Shown one piece after another: positions 16,995-24,837 of a stretch of 41,378 nucleotides of DNA. Origin of the DNA: Acidimicrobiales bacterium (lineage in GTDB: Bacteria; Actinomycetota; Acidimicrobiia; Acidimicrobiales; Salinilacustritrichaceae); contig JAPKDO010000002.1 of the NCBI GenBank assembly GCA_028822535.1, positions 1 to 41,378 of the forward strand, in the 5' to 3' direction. The position numbers and the translations under genes are program-made. Numbering within the stretch: position 1 is the stretch's first letter; each line of letters begins with the position of its first letter. Under the pieces are notes generated by a model. The model was not told the origin of the DNA. It saw nothing but the letters and a program-made list of their open reading frames with translations, and searched no databases.

Positions 16995-17636
16995 ATGACT
17001 GCCGAGCCGGTGAAGTCGACCAAGCGGCGGGGGCGCCCTCCACGGTCGGCCGACGAACGCGCCGAACAACGCCGCCGTCTGGTCGAGGGAACGATGCAGG
17101 GGATCCGCGACGTCGGCGCCGACATCTCGATCGACGACCTCGCTCGTTCGGCCGGAGTCTCCAAGCCGGTGCTGTACGACGAGTTCGGCGGAAAGCTCGG
17201 CATCGCCGATGCCATCGCACTCGTGTTGGCCGAGGATCTCGAGTTCTCCGTGCTCGACGAGATCGCCACGGCCGGCGTGTTCGACGTCGACTCCACCATC
17301 GGCGCGGTCATCGACAGCCTGGTCGGCATCATCGTCCGCGAACCCGAGCTGTACGCATTCATCGTGCGGTCGATTCGGGTCAACGACCGCGGCTTCCTCG
17401 ACAACGCGCTGGTGCGGGTCGTGCGCGACCGAGCGACGATGATCGTCGGCCACGTCGCTCCGGACGCTCCCGCCGACCGGGTCGCCGTGTTGACCGACGG
17501 TTTGTTCGGGTTCGTCTTCGCCGCCGTCGAATCGTGGCAGGAGACACGCCAACCCGATCGCGCAGAACTGGTGCGTGCGATCTCGACCATCATCCGTCGC
17601 GGCGTGCAAGCCGTGGCCGAAGACCTGAGCGACTGA
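16995..17636 (+). CDS. TetR-family transcriptional regulator
   Basis: 213 residues from the ATG at 16995 (AGGG just upstream; the ORF track extends too far). The basic N-terminus TKRRGRPPRSADERAEQRRR leads into a helix-turn-helix (DISIDDLARSAGVSKPVLYDEFGGKLGI), typical TetR. The C-terminal ligand domain runs to the end. TetR proteins are dimeric repressors released by small ligands. It is divergent from the acyltransferase with a 142-bp gap in which I see no clear palindrome, and lies 5 bp ahead of a GNAT gene, so the two may be cotranscribed. A target is not evident, although the P450 promoter palindrome at 31239 is of a size bound by this family. Confidence 0.9.
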   Translation: MTAEPVKSTKRRGRPPRSADERAEQRRRLVEGTMQGIRDVGADISIDDLARSAGVSKPVLYDEFGGKLGIADAIALVLAEDLEFSVLDEIATAGVFDVDSTIGAVIDSLVGIIVREPELYAFIVRSIRVNDRGFLDNALVRVVRDRATMIVGHVAPDAPADRVAVLTDGLFGFVFAAVESWQETRQPDRAELVRAISTIIRRGVQAVAEDLSD

Positions 17637-17641
17637 CTCGG

Positions 17642-18115
17642 ATGCAGGTCGAACTGCAGGTGGTCGACCCGTCGGGCGACGACGCCGTCTGGGCGATGTC
17701 GAAGTACTTCGCCGAGATCGACGACCGGTTCGAGCAGGGCTTCGACCCCGGCGACGCCCTCACCTCCGGCCTGGCGACGATGGCCGCCCCGACCGGGGCG
17801 TTCGTCATCGCGTTGTCCTACGACCGCGACGTCGTTGGATGTGGCGGGCTGCAGACCATCGCCCCCGGCGTCGGCGAGGTCAAGCGCATGTGGGTCTCGC
17901 GTTCGGTCCGCGGCCACGGGGTCGGCCGACGGCTCCTCGACCGTCTCGAGGACGAAGCGCTCGCGCTGGGCCACCACACCGTCCGCCTCGACACCAACAG
18001 CCAACTCCCCGAGGCCGTGACCCTGTACCGCAACGCCGGCTACGTCGAGATCGATCGCTACAACGACAACCCGTACCCCGACCACTTCTTCGAGAAGGTG
18101 CTGCGCGATGACTGA
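17642..18115 (+). CDS. GNAT-family N-acetyltransferase
   Basis: 157 residues starting MQVELQVVDPSGDDAV. The acetyl-CoA binding motif A reads VKRMWVSRSVRGHGVGRRLLDRLEDEA, matching the V-x-R/x-x-G-x-G/A pattern, and the C-terminal half has the usual LDTNSQLPEAVTLYRNAGYVEI (motif B). The acceptor is unknown. It starts 5 bp after the TetR stop without a strong Shine-Dalgarno, which suggests cotranscription and possibly translational read-on. The ORF track's 487-residue version extends through the TetR gene in another frame and is not real upstream of 17642. Confidence 0.9.
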   Translation: MQVELQVVDPSGDDAVWAMSKYFAEIDDRFEQGFDPGDALTSGLATMAAPTGAFVIALSYDRDVVGCGGLQTIAPGVGEVKRMWVSRSVRGHGVGRRLLDRLEDEALALGHHTVRLDTNSQLPEAVTLYRNAGYVEIDRYNDNPYPDHFFEKVLRDD

Positions 18116-18137
18116 GCCCCCCGCGGCGGGCAGGCCG

Positions 18138-18143
18138 TAGATT
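18138..18143 (+). promoter_or_regulatory. -10 element TAGATT, leaderless SDR gene
   Basis: TAGATT ends 6 nt before the ATG at 18150; no Shine-Dalgarno is present. Confidence 0.6.
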
Positions 18144-18149
18144 CCCGCG

Positions 18150-18893
18150 ATGGACCTCAACGACAGGACGGTCATCATCACCGGTGCCGGATCAGGAATC
18201 GGGTGGGTGGCGTGCGAGGTCTTCGCCGCTGCCGGCGCAACCGTCGTCGCCGCCGACATCCGCCAGGAACCCGCGCAGGCCGCGGCCGACGCGGTGGACG
18301 GCATCGCGGTGGCGGGCGATGTGTCGGACCCGAACACGTGGGACGAGCTCGTGGACGCCGCCGGCGATCGGCTCGGTGCGGTCTACCTGAACGCGGGGCT
18401 GTACGGACACAACGGTCCGATCGAAGACCTCGACATCGACACCTATCAGCGCACGGTTGCGGCCAACATCGGTGGCGTCGTGCTCGGCACGCGAGCGTGC
18501 GTCCCGGCGCTGCGGGCGAATGGCGGCGGCGCCATCGTCGTCACCGCCTCGGTCGCCGGGATCGTCGCGTTCGACGGCAACCCGCTCTACACGCTGACCA
18601 AGCAAGCGGTCGCCGGTTTCGTACGCGCCATCGCCCCGAGCCTGCACAGCGACGGCATCACGATCGACGCCGTGTGTCCCGGCATCGTCGACACGCCCAT
18701 GACGACCGAGGCGCTCGGCGGCGCATCGGCCGACGATCTCGGCATCGGGCTGATCGATCCGGCCGAGATCGCTCGCACTGCACTCGACCTCGCGACGACC
18801 GACGGCACGGGCCGCTGTCGCGCGGTTCGAGGAACCGGCGGACCACCGGTCGACTGGGAGTTCCCGACCTGGGTCGATCTGGCCAAGGCGTGA
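18150..18893 (+). CDS. Short-chain dehydrogenase/reductase
   Basis: This 247-residue classical SDR has the nucleotide-binding motif TGAGSGIG (residues 11-18), LNAG in place of NNAG, a catalytic Ser region (VTASVAGIV) and the YTLTK active-site pair. ADIRQEP after beta-2 has an acidic residue, pointing to NAD(H) rather than NADP(H). The substrate is unknown; the convergent neighbour is an acyl-CoA synthetase and their stops are only 14 bp apart, but that does not show a joint pathway. The start has a TAGATT box 6 nt upstream. Confidence 0.93.
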   Translation: MDLNDRTVIITGAGSGIGWVACEVFAAAGATVVAADIRQEPAQAAADAVDGIAVAGDVSDPNTWDELVDAAGDRLGAVYLNAGLYGHNGPIEDLDIDTYQRTVAANIGGVVLGTRACVPALRANGGGAIVVTASVAGIVAFDGNPLYTLTKQAVAGFVRAIAPSLHSDGITIDAVCPGIVDTPMTTEALGGASADDLGIGLIDPAEIARTALDLATTDGTGRCRAVRGTGGPPVDWEFPTWVDLAKA

Positions 18894-18907
18894 CCGAGCG
18901 GCGTTGT

Positions 18908-20533
18908 TCAGCCTTCGCGGAGTTCTCGCTTCAGCACCTTGCCGGTGGCATTGCGAGGGAGCTCGTCGAGGAACGTGACCGATCGGGGGACCTTGAAGTT
19001 GGCCAGGTTCGCCTTGACGTGTGCCTTGATGTCGTCGCCCGAGAGGTCTGAGCCGGCGTCGAGGACCACGAACGCGGCGAGGCGCTTGCCGAAGACGTCG
19101 TCGTCGACGCCGACGATCGCCACCTCGTTCACACCCTCGATGTCGGCGACGAGATCCTCGACCTCACGGGGGTACAGGTTCTCGCCACCCGACACGATCA
19201 TGTCGTCGTCGCGGCCGCCCACGTAGAGCCGACCGTCGGAATCCCACGAACCGAGGTCACCGGTGGAGATGAGACCGTCGATCATCGGCTTGGTCTGCCC
19301 ACCGGTGTAGCCGTCGAAACGCAACGCACTGCCGACGAAGATCCGGCCGTCGACGCCGGCATCGGTGATGACCTGATCGCTGTCGTCGTAGAGGCGAACT
19401 GCGATCCCGGGGAGCGGCCTGCCCGCCGTTCCCGGTGCCGCCCGCATGTCCTGTGGCGTGGCGACGGTGGCCGCTGCCACCTCGGTCGAGCCGTACATGT
19501 TGTGGAGGTTGTCGCCGAACGCGTCCATCCACCGGATGGCGAGCGACCCGGGAAGCGCCGAACCGGAGCACATGACCGCCTCGAGGGACGAGGTGTCGAC
19601 CCCGGCGCGCTCGTCCTCGGACAGGTCGACCATGCGCGACAGCATCACCGGCACTGCGGTCATCGCGCGGGCTCGGTGCTCGGTGACGAGTTGCAGGACC
19701 TTCAGCGGGTCGAACTTCCGGGTCATCACCGCTGTCTGTGAGAGCTGGGAGGCCATCAACAACGCCGCGTTGCCGAGCGAGTGGAACGCCGGAGCGGGAA
19801 TCACGTGGACGTCGCCCACACGGAACGGCACCCGCTGGAAGAGCGCGCTGGCGGCCACGAGGTCCGTGACGCCCTCGTTGCTGCGAGCCGCACCCTTGGG
19901 GACGCCGGTGGTCCCAGAGGTCAGGATGACCTGCTTGCCCTGCTTGGCGGGCGGCTCGGGCTGGAGGTTCGTCGCCGTCGCGATCAGCTCGGGGACCGAA
20001 TCGACCTCGCCCCGCCCGTCGGGACCGTCGGCCACGATGCGTGTGAGGTCGGGCGCATGCTCGACCACGGCGTCGGTGAACTCGTCGTCGTGGAGCAACA
20101 GCGCGCCGCCCTCACGCTGCATCACGTCGGCGAGCTGCGGGCCAGCGAACCCCGTGTTCATGTACAGGACCGTGGCACCGAGCTTGTTGAGCGCTGCCGC
20201 ACAGATCGAGAACCAGCGGCTGTTTCGGACGAGGACTCCCACCGGGGTGCCCGGTGCGACGCCGCGGCCGGCCAGGACGATGGCGAGGCGGTTGGTCAGG
20301 TCGTCGATCTCGGAGAAGGTCAGTGCTCCCTCGTCGTCGATGATCCCAACGGCGTGGGGAGCACGCTGCGCACTCGCGACGTACCCGGCGGCGAGCGTGG
20401 GCCCCCACGTTCGCAACGATCGAGCCGCGGTGACCGCGACCCGCGGCTTCAGGAGTCCGGCCTCCCCCATCGTGCGGAGTGCGTCGACGTTGAGCTTCAC
20501 ACGTTCGAGGACGCGTAGCGGCGAGAGATCCAT
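18908..20533 (-). CDS. AMP-forming acyl-CoA synthetase (ANL superfamily)
   Basis: This 541-residue enzyme has the full ANL set: ILTSGTTGVPKGA (P-loop), MYGSTEVA, STGDLGSWDSDGRLYVGGRDDDMIVSGGENLYPREVED, and PRNATGKVLKRELR with the catalytic lysine near the C-terminus. It activates a carboxylic acid as acyl-adenylate and transfers it to CoA. The N-terminal region resembles long-chain fatty-acid or FadD-like synthetases of actinobacteria, but chain length cannot be set from sequence by eye. The ATG at 20533 has TACGAT 7 nt upstream and no Shine-Dalgarno. It appears to be transcribed alone; the gene upstream on the same strand (otsA) ends 60 bp before its start. Confidence 0.93.
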   Translation of the reverse strand: MDLSPLRVLERVKLNVDALRTMGEAGLLKPRVAVTAARSLRTWGPTLAAGYVASAQRAPHAVGIIDDEGALTFSEIDDLTNRLAIVLAGRGVAPGTPVGVLVRNSRWFSICAAALNKLGATVLYMNTGFAGPQLADVMQREGGALLLHDDEFTDAVVEHAPDLTRIVADGPDGRGEVDSVPELIATATNLQPEPPAKQGKQVILTSGTTGVPKGAARSNEGVTDLVAASALFQRVPFRVGDVHVIPAPAFHSLGNAALLMASQLSQTAVMTRKFDPLKVLQLVTEHRARAMTAVPVMLSRMVDLSEDERAGVDTSSLEAVMCSGSALPGSLAIRWMDAFGDNLHNMYGSTEVAAATVATPQDMRAAPGTAGRPLPGIAVRLYDDSDQVITDAGVDGRIFVGSALRFDGYTGGQTKPMIDGLISTGDLGSWDSDGRLYVGGRDDDMIVSGGENLYPREVEDLVADIEGVNEVAIVGVDDDVFGKRLAAFVVLDAGSDLSGDDIKAHVKANLANFKVPRSVTFLDELPRNATGKVLKRELREG

Positions 20534-20540
20534 CGGGCGG

Positions 20541-20546
20541 ATCGTA
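20541..20546 (-). promoter_or_regulatory. -10 element TACGAT, leaderless acyl-CoA synthetase gene
   Basis: TACGAT ends 7 nt before the ATG at 20533; the same box at the same distance precedes the response regulator at 36351. Confidence 0.6.
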
Positions 20547-20593
20547 TGTGAACGGCCGATGTGACAGAGCGGCCGGAGTCGACCAGCCAGGGG

Positions 20594-22024
20594 CTAGGCC
20601 ATCGCGAGGAGCGCGAGGAACGCCTTGGCCCATGCAGCGAGATCGTTGCTCTCGATCTGCGTGCGCATCGCTGCCATGCGCCGCTGCTCCTCGTCTTCTT
20701 CCATCGCGACTGCCGCCTCGATCTGGTCCTTGAGCCCCTCGGTGTCGTACGGGTTGACGAGGAACGAGTCGGTCAGTTCCTCGGCGGCACCGGCGAACTC
20801 CGACAACACGAGGGCACCGCGCTCGTCGACGCGGGATGCGGCGTACTCCTTCGCCACGAGGTTCATGCCGTCCTGGAACGGCGTCACCAACAACACGTCG
20901 GCGGCGCGGTAGAGCACCAGCAGCTCGGAGAACGGCAGGCTCTTGTGGATGTACTGCACGACGGGCCGACCGAGCTCGCCGAAGTCACCGTTGATCGTGC
21001 CGACGAGCTGCTCGACCCGGTTGCGGACCTCGTCGTAGCCCAGCACGTCTTCACGGCTGGGCACGGCGACCTGCACGACCGCTGTCTTGCGAGGGTCGAG
21101 GCGACGTTCGATCAACAACTCACGGATCGCCTTGAGCCGGAGGTCGATGCCTTTGGTGTAGTCGAGCCGGTCGACGCCGAGCAGCACGACCTCGGGGTCG
21201 CCGAGTTCGTTCCGCAGGCGCTTCACGCCGAGATCGACATCGTCGGTGGCCGACTCCGCGGCGATGGCGGCGTAGTCGACCGAGATGGGGAAGGCCTTGA
21301 CGACCGACGTGGTCTGGGCCGACCGCACGATGCCGCCGTCGGCGGCGAACGTGACGTCGTCGCGCTTGCAGAACCGACGCACACCCGAGAGGACGTTCCG
21401 GGCGTCGGCCTGGGTCTGCACGCCCACGACGTCGGCGCCCAGCAGCCCGTCGAGGACCTGTTGGCGCCACGGGAGCCGAGCCAACAGTTCGAGCGGCGGG
21501 AACGGGATGTGGAGGTAGTACCCGATCTTGGCGTCGGGGCGCTGCTCGCGGATCATCTGGGGTACCAGCTGCAGCTGGTAGTCGTGGACCCAGACGGTGC
21601 CGCCCTCGGCCACTTCGGCGCAGGCGGCGTCGGCGAAGCGCCGGTTCACGTCGCGGTATGCCGCCCACGTCTCACGGTGGAACTGCGCCGCCTCGATCGA
21701 CCCGTGGTAGAGCGGCCAGATCGTCTCGTTGCAGGCTCCCGAGTAGTAGTCGTCGTGTTCCTGTTGAGAGATCGCGACGGTCGAGAGCCGGATTCCCTCG
21801 AACTCGAATCGGTCGTCGTTTCCTCCTGCGGAACCGTCCCATCCCACCCACGCGCCCGTTCGTTCGCGCATCACGGGCAACATCGCCGAGACGAGCCCTC
21901 CGGGGCTGAGCGACCACGATCCGTCGTCGGCGAGCTTCACCGGCAACCGGTTGGCGACAACCACGAACTGGGATCTTCCCGGATCTTCGGTCCGTTCGAC
22001 GTTCGAGGTGTGGGACTCGGTCAC
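20594..22024 (-). CDS. otsA: Alpha,alpha-trehalose-phosphate synthase (GT20)
   Basis: 476 residues, full length for OtsA, which makes trehalose-6-phosphate from UDP- or ADP-glucose and glucose-6-phosphate. Signatures are VVVANRLPVK, SPGGLVSAM, WVGWDG, VWVHDYQLQLVPQMIRE, GYYLHIPFPP, LLGVDRLDYTKGIDLR and LVAKEYAASR. The 18-residue N-terminal extension is Glu/Thr-rich and variable. No otsB phosphatase lies next to it, so the second step must be encoded elsewhere. The GTG at 22024 has AGGAG five bases upstream, so this is a leadered gene, unlike many neighbours. Trehalose serves osmotic and desiccation protection in actinobacteria. Confidence 0.96.
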   Translation of the reverse strand: MTESHTSNVERTEDPGRSQFVVVANRLPVKLADDGSWSLSPGGLVSAMLPVMRERTGAWVGWDGSAGGNDDRFEFEGIRLSTVAISQQEHDDYYSGACNETIWPLYHGSIEAAQFHRETWAAYRDVNRRFADAACAEVAEGGTVWVHDYQLQLVPQMIREQRPDAKIGYYLHIPFPPLELLARLPWRQQVLDGLLGADVVGVQTQADARNVLSGVRRFCKRDDVTFAADGGIVRSAQTTSVVKAFPISVDYAAIAAESATDDVDLGVKRLRNELGDPEVVLLGVDRLDYTKGIDLRLKAIRELLIERRLDPRKTAVVQVAVPSREDVLGYDEVRNRVEQLVGTINGDFGELGRPVVQYIHKSLPFSELLVLYRAADVLLVTPFQDGMNLVAKEYAASRVDERGALVLSEFAGAAEELTDSFLVNPYDTEGLKDQIEAAVAMEEDEEQRRMAAMRTQIESNDLAAWAKAFLALLAMA

Positions 22025-22065
22025 TGGTGCGCTCCTGTCGACTACTCGCTCTCACAGTAGGTCGC

Positions 22066-22071
22066 TACGGT
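22066..22071 (+). promoter_or_regulatory. -10 element TACGGT, small gene 22080
   Basis: TACGGT ends 8 nt before the proposed GTG start at 22080, and it selects this start in an ORF that is open further upstream. Confidence 0.5.
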
Positions 22072-22079
22072 CCTCGGGC

Positions 22080-22289
22080 GTGGTCGCATCCGAGGCGGTT
22101 CGAAACGCACACATCTGGTTCGAATCCAACAGCGGCTGGGCACCACCCGACGTCGACACGCTCGACGAATGGACCGCCGACGGCGTCTGCCGCGCACCGG
22201 ACGAGTGTCTGACCTCCCCCACCGGTTGGTGCGACCACGGCCTCGCGTCGTGGTGGCTCATCCTCGATGCCCTCGAGGACCGTCGATGA
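22080..22289 (+). CDS. Small Cys/His protein, 69 aa, unknown function
   Basis: The frame is open from 21951, but the upstream part overlaps otsA in antisense. The GTG at 22080 follows a TACGGT box by 8 nt and gives 69 residues. Visible features are an aromatic N-terminal segment (HIWFESNSGWAPPD), C37-x5-C43 and C51-x-H53, a possible metal site, and a WWLILDALEDRR end. I do not recognise a family. Its stop overlaps the next start by ATGA, so the two small genes are translated together. Third-position GC is high throughout. Confidence 0.6.
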   Translation: MVASEAVRNAHIWFESNSGWAPPDVDTLDEWTADGVCRAPDECLTSPTGWCDHGLASWWLILDALEDRR

Positions 22290-22531
22290 CCGACCCGGGA
22301 GTCGACTGCTGGGGCTGCGGCGCCGAACCATCGGTCGACGGCACACTCGGTGCGTCGTGTCGGGTGCAGCTGTCCGTCCGACGCCACGATCCGGCCACCC
22401 CGCGCCTCAACGAGATGATCGCCAGGCTCGAATCAGACGTCTACTCCAGACTCTGTTGGAGCTGCGAGGTGGAGCTGTCGACGGCGATCTCTGGGTTGTG
22501 TCCCGTCTGCGAGGCCGAGCTGCGTCGGTAG
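22286..22531 (+). CDS. Small zinc-ribbon protein, 81 aa
   Basis: The ATG at 22286 overlaps the preceding stop (ATGA). Seven cysteines fall in a clear order: C8-x2-C11 with C25, and C57-x2-C60 with C72-x2-C75. The second set is a complete four-Cys zinc ribbon (LCWSCEVE...LCPVCEAEL), and the first is a ribbon lacking one ligand. The middle is a charged helix. Such small double ribbons often bind nucleic acid or a protein partner, but no function is assigned. Its TAG stop is also the first half of the -10 box TAGCGT of the next gene. Confidence 0.7.
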   Translation: MTDPGVDCWGCGAEPSVDGTLGASCRVQLSVRRHDPATPRLNEMIARLESDVYSRLCWSCEVELSTAISGLCPVCEAELRR

Positions 22532-22534
22532 CGT
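22529..22534 (+). promoter_or_regulatory. -10 element TAGCGT, leaderless nitroreductase gene
   Basis: TAGCGT lies 7 nt before the ATG at 22542. Its first three bases are the stop codon of the zinc-ribbon gene, so promoter and stop are overlaid. Confidence 0.6.
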
Positions 22535-22541
22535 CTACGGG

Positions 22542-22967
22542 ATGAGCGACTCTCCCATGGACGACTTCAACAACCAGATCATCGAGGAGTTCCGCGCCAA
22601 CGCCGGCGTGGTCGGCGGCCCCTTCGAGGGCGCTCCCATGGTCTTGGTCCATCACACCGGCGCCAAGTCCGGCACGGAGCGCGTGGCTCCGCTGATGTAC
22701 CAGCCCGAGTCCGACGAGCGGATGTACATCTTCGCCTCGAAGGCCGGCGCGCCGACCAACCCGGACTGGTTCCACAACCTCGTCGCCAACCCCGACACCA
22801 CCATCGAGGTCGGAGCCGAGACGCGCGCCGTCCGCGCACGCGTTCTCGAGGGTGACGAGCGCTCGAAGGTGTGGGAAGCGCAGAAGGCCGGCGTCCCGCA
22901 GTTCGCCGAATACGAGAAGACGGCCGAGGGCCGCGAGATCCCGGTCCTCGCGCTCGAGCGCAGGTAG
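22542..22967 (+). CDS. Deazaflavin (F420)-dependent nitroreductase/quinone reductase family protein
   Basis: 141 residues, the usual size of the Ddn/DUF385 family. Signatures are APMVLVHHTGAKSGTERVAPLMY and a downstream FASKAGAPTNPDWFHNLVANPDTTIEVG, which together form the F420-binding split-barrel. Family members use reduced F420 to reduce quinones or nitro compounds and are typical of actinobacteria. A leaderless TAGCGT box drives it. The dioxygenase gene follows after 26 bp. The substrate is unknown. Confidence 0.93.
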   Translation: MSDSPMDDFNNQIIEEFRANAGVVGGPFEGAPMVLVHHTGAKSGTERVAPLMYQPESDERMYIFASKAGAPTNPDWFHNLVANPDTTIEVGAETRAVRARVLEGDERSKVWEAQKAGVPQFAEYEKTAEGREIPVLALERR

Positions 22968-22993
22968 GACCCCGCCCGCGCGACGATGCGGGC

Positions 22994-23902
22994 ATGTTCT
23001 TCGCGACCGACACGGCCAACAACGCCTCACGCGGCTTCGACCACATCTCGGTCACGCCGCTGACCGGCGCGCTCGGCGCGGAGATCGCCGGACCCGACGG
23101 AGCGCCGCTCGACGTCCGCGACCTCGATGACGACGGGTTCGCCGAGATCCGTCAGGCGTCTGTCGACCACCTCGTCGTGTTCTTCCGCGACCAGTCGTTC
23201 GACCTCGACTCCTTCGTGGAGTTCGGCGAACGCTGGGGCAGCTTCGGCGACGATCCGTTCGTGGCCGGCCTGGACTCGCACCCCAACGTCGTCAAGGTCT
23301 GCAAGGAGGCCGACGAGAAGCACCCCTTGGTGTTCGGTGGAGCGTGGCACTCGGACTGGTCGTTCCAGGAACAGCCGCCGGCGTTCACGATCCTCTACGG
23401 CCACGACGTCCCGGATCACGGCGGCGACACCCTGTGGTCGAACCAGTACCTCGCGGCCGACCACGTCTCCCCCGGGCTCCGCGCCACGCTCGCCGGCTTG
23501 CGGGCCGTGCACTCGCCCCAGAAGGCCTACGGCGCCCAGGCCACGCACAACGAACTCGTCGAGAACATGGACATCCTCTACGGCGAGGCGGCGAACCAGC
23601 GGCGGGCACAACCGATCCTGCGCGAACACCCCGACTCGGGACGGACCGCGCTGTTCGTGAACTGGGGTTACACCGAGTCGATCGACGGGTGGTGGCCCGG
23701 CGAGAGCCAGGCGTTGCTCGACCACCTCCACGAGGTCTCGACCAACCCCGTCTACACCTGCCGGTTCCGTTGGCGTCCGGGGTCGATCGCCGTGTGGGAC
23801 AACCGTTGCACGCTCCACAACCCGATCAGCGACTACGCCGGCACCCGGCGCGAGATGTGGCGCCTCACCATCGAGGGAGAGGAACCGATCCCCGGCCGTT
23901 GA
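22994..23902 (+). CDS. TauD/TfdA-family Fe(II)/2-oxoglutarate dioxygenase
   Basis: 302 residues from the ATG at 22994; the ORF track's upstream part overlaps the nitroreductase gene in another frame. The iron-binding facial triad is visible: H119-x-D121 in GAWHSDWSF and H275 in CTLHNPISDY, with R290 (RREMWRL) for 2-oxoglutarate. The family oxidises sulfonates, phenoxyacids, carnitine precursors and others; the substrate is not evident here. A GACGAT sequence 6 nt before the ATG is a weak leaderless box. It ends 22 bp from the convergent surE. Confidence 0.93.
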   Translation: MFFATDTANNASRGFDHISVTPLTGALGAEIAGPDGAPLDVRDLDDDGFAEIRQASVDHLVVFFRDQSFDLDSFVEFGERWGSFGDDPFVAGLDSHPNVVKVCKEADEKHPLVFGGAWHSDWSFQEQPPAFTILYGHDVPDHGGDTLWSNQYLAADHVSPGLRATLAGLRAVHSPQKAYGAQATHNELVENMDILYGEAANQRRAQPILREHPDSGRTALFVNWGYTESIDGWWPGESQALLDHLHEVSTNPVYTCRFRWRPGSIAVWDNRCTLHNPISDYAGTRREMWRLTIEGEEPIPGR

Positions 23903-23924
23903 CCGGCGGGCCGAGCGGGTGGTG

Positions 23925-24746
23925 TCAGCCGCCGAGGAGGCCGCCGAGATGTTTCTCGAGAGGCGCCATGTCGGTACGGGTCTCCGGGAGGAACCGGCTG
24001 AGGTAGGTGACCGCGACGGCGCCGTCCTCGACCGTGCCGCCGTCGCTCTCGGGCTCGAGGTCGCCGCCGTCCCCCCAGGCCATCTCGACCTGGAACGAGT
24101 TCCGGTAGCCCTCGCGAGGAACGAGGCTGGCCGACGCGATCGTGCGGGGAGGCACGGTGCCCACCTGCGCGTGTCGCCACCCGGTGATCTCGTCGATCGG
24201 ACAGTTGGGCACGTTGATGTTGACGACGACCGGCTCGTCGGGCAGGTCGGTCATCAACCCCTCTGCCGCAGACGCGGCGACCGCTGCTGCGGTGTCCCAC
24301 TCCTGGCCGATGAGCATCTCGTCCCAGCCCTGGCCCTCGACGCCGCCGCCGATGACCGACTGGCTGACAGCGATTCCCGACATGCCGCCGTTGCGCGCGG
24401 TGAGGGCGGCGCCGACGGTTCCGGAGTGGTAGATCGCCCGGCCGACGTTGATGCCCGGGTTGATCCCGGACACGACCAGGTCGACCGGGCCGAACACCCC
24501 GAGACGGGCGAAGAAGACGCACATGGCCGGAGGCGCGCTGACCGACCACGCCTCGGGGACTCCTTCGACGGTCTCGCGCTGCACCGACGGCTCCATCGTG
24601 TGGAGGGTGCCGAGCGCGGCACCGAAGCCCGAGTACTCACGGTCGGGGGCAACGATCACGACATCACCCAGCGGGACCAGGTGCCGAGCGAGCACGTGGA
24701 GGCCGGTCGAGTCGATGCCGTCGTCGTTCGTCACGAGGATGCGCAT
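23925..24746 (-). CDS. surE: 5'/3'-nucleotidase SurE
   Basis: 273 residues with the metal-binding N-terminus MRILVTNDDGIDSTGLHVL (Asp8-Asp9), PDREYSGFG with the conserved Ser, and LVVSGINPGINVG with the metal-binding Asn. SurE is an acid phosphatase acting on nucleoside monophosphates, linked to stationary-phase survival. The C-terminal 60 residues are more acidic than usual. The ATG at 24746 has TAGACC 6 nt upstream, a slightly imperfect leaderless box. It lies 91 bp downstream of the sigma-factor fusion on the same strand. Confidence 0.94.
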   Translation of the reverse strand: MRILVTNDDGIDSTGLHVLARHLVPLGDVVIVAPDREYSGFGAALGTLHTMEPSVQRETVEGVPEAWSVSAPPAMCVFFARLGVFGPVDLVVSGINPGINVGRAIYHSGTVGAALTARNGGMSGIAVSQSVIGGGVEGQGWDEMLIGQEWDTAAAVAASAAEGLMTDLPDEPVVVNINVPNCPIDEITGWRHAQVGTVPPRTIASASLVPREGYRNSFQVEMAWGDGGDLEPESDGGTVEDGAVAVTYLSRFLPETRTDMAPLEKHLGGLLGG

Positions 24747-24752
24747 GGGTCC

Positions 24753-24758
24753 GGTCTA
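24753..24758 (-). promoter_or_regulatory. -10-like element TAGACC, surE
   Basis: TAGACC ends 6 nt before the surE ATG. The last base departs from the TANNNT consensus, so support is weaker than for the other boxes. Confidence 0.4.
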
Positions 24759-24837
24759 TCCGACTCGGATGGGATCGCACCGCCGGTGGGGAAGCCGCTC
24801 GATGGCACGGACCTGACCGCGGAGCGAACGGCCCGCT

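Noticed and set aside
16853-18337. N-terminal extension of the acyltransferase ORF
   Set aside because: It runs antisense through the TetR and GNAT genes, and the family N-terminus begins at 16852.
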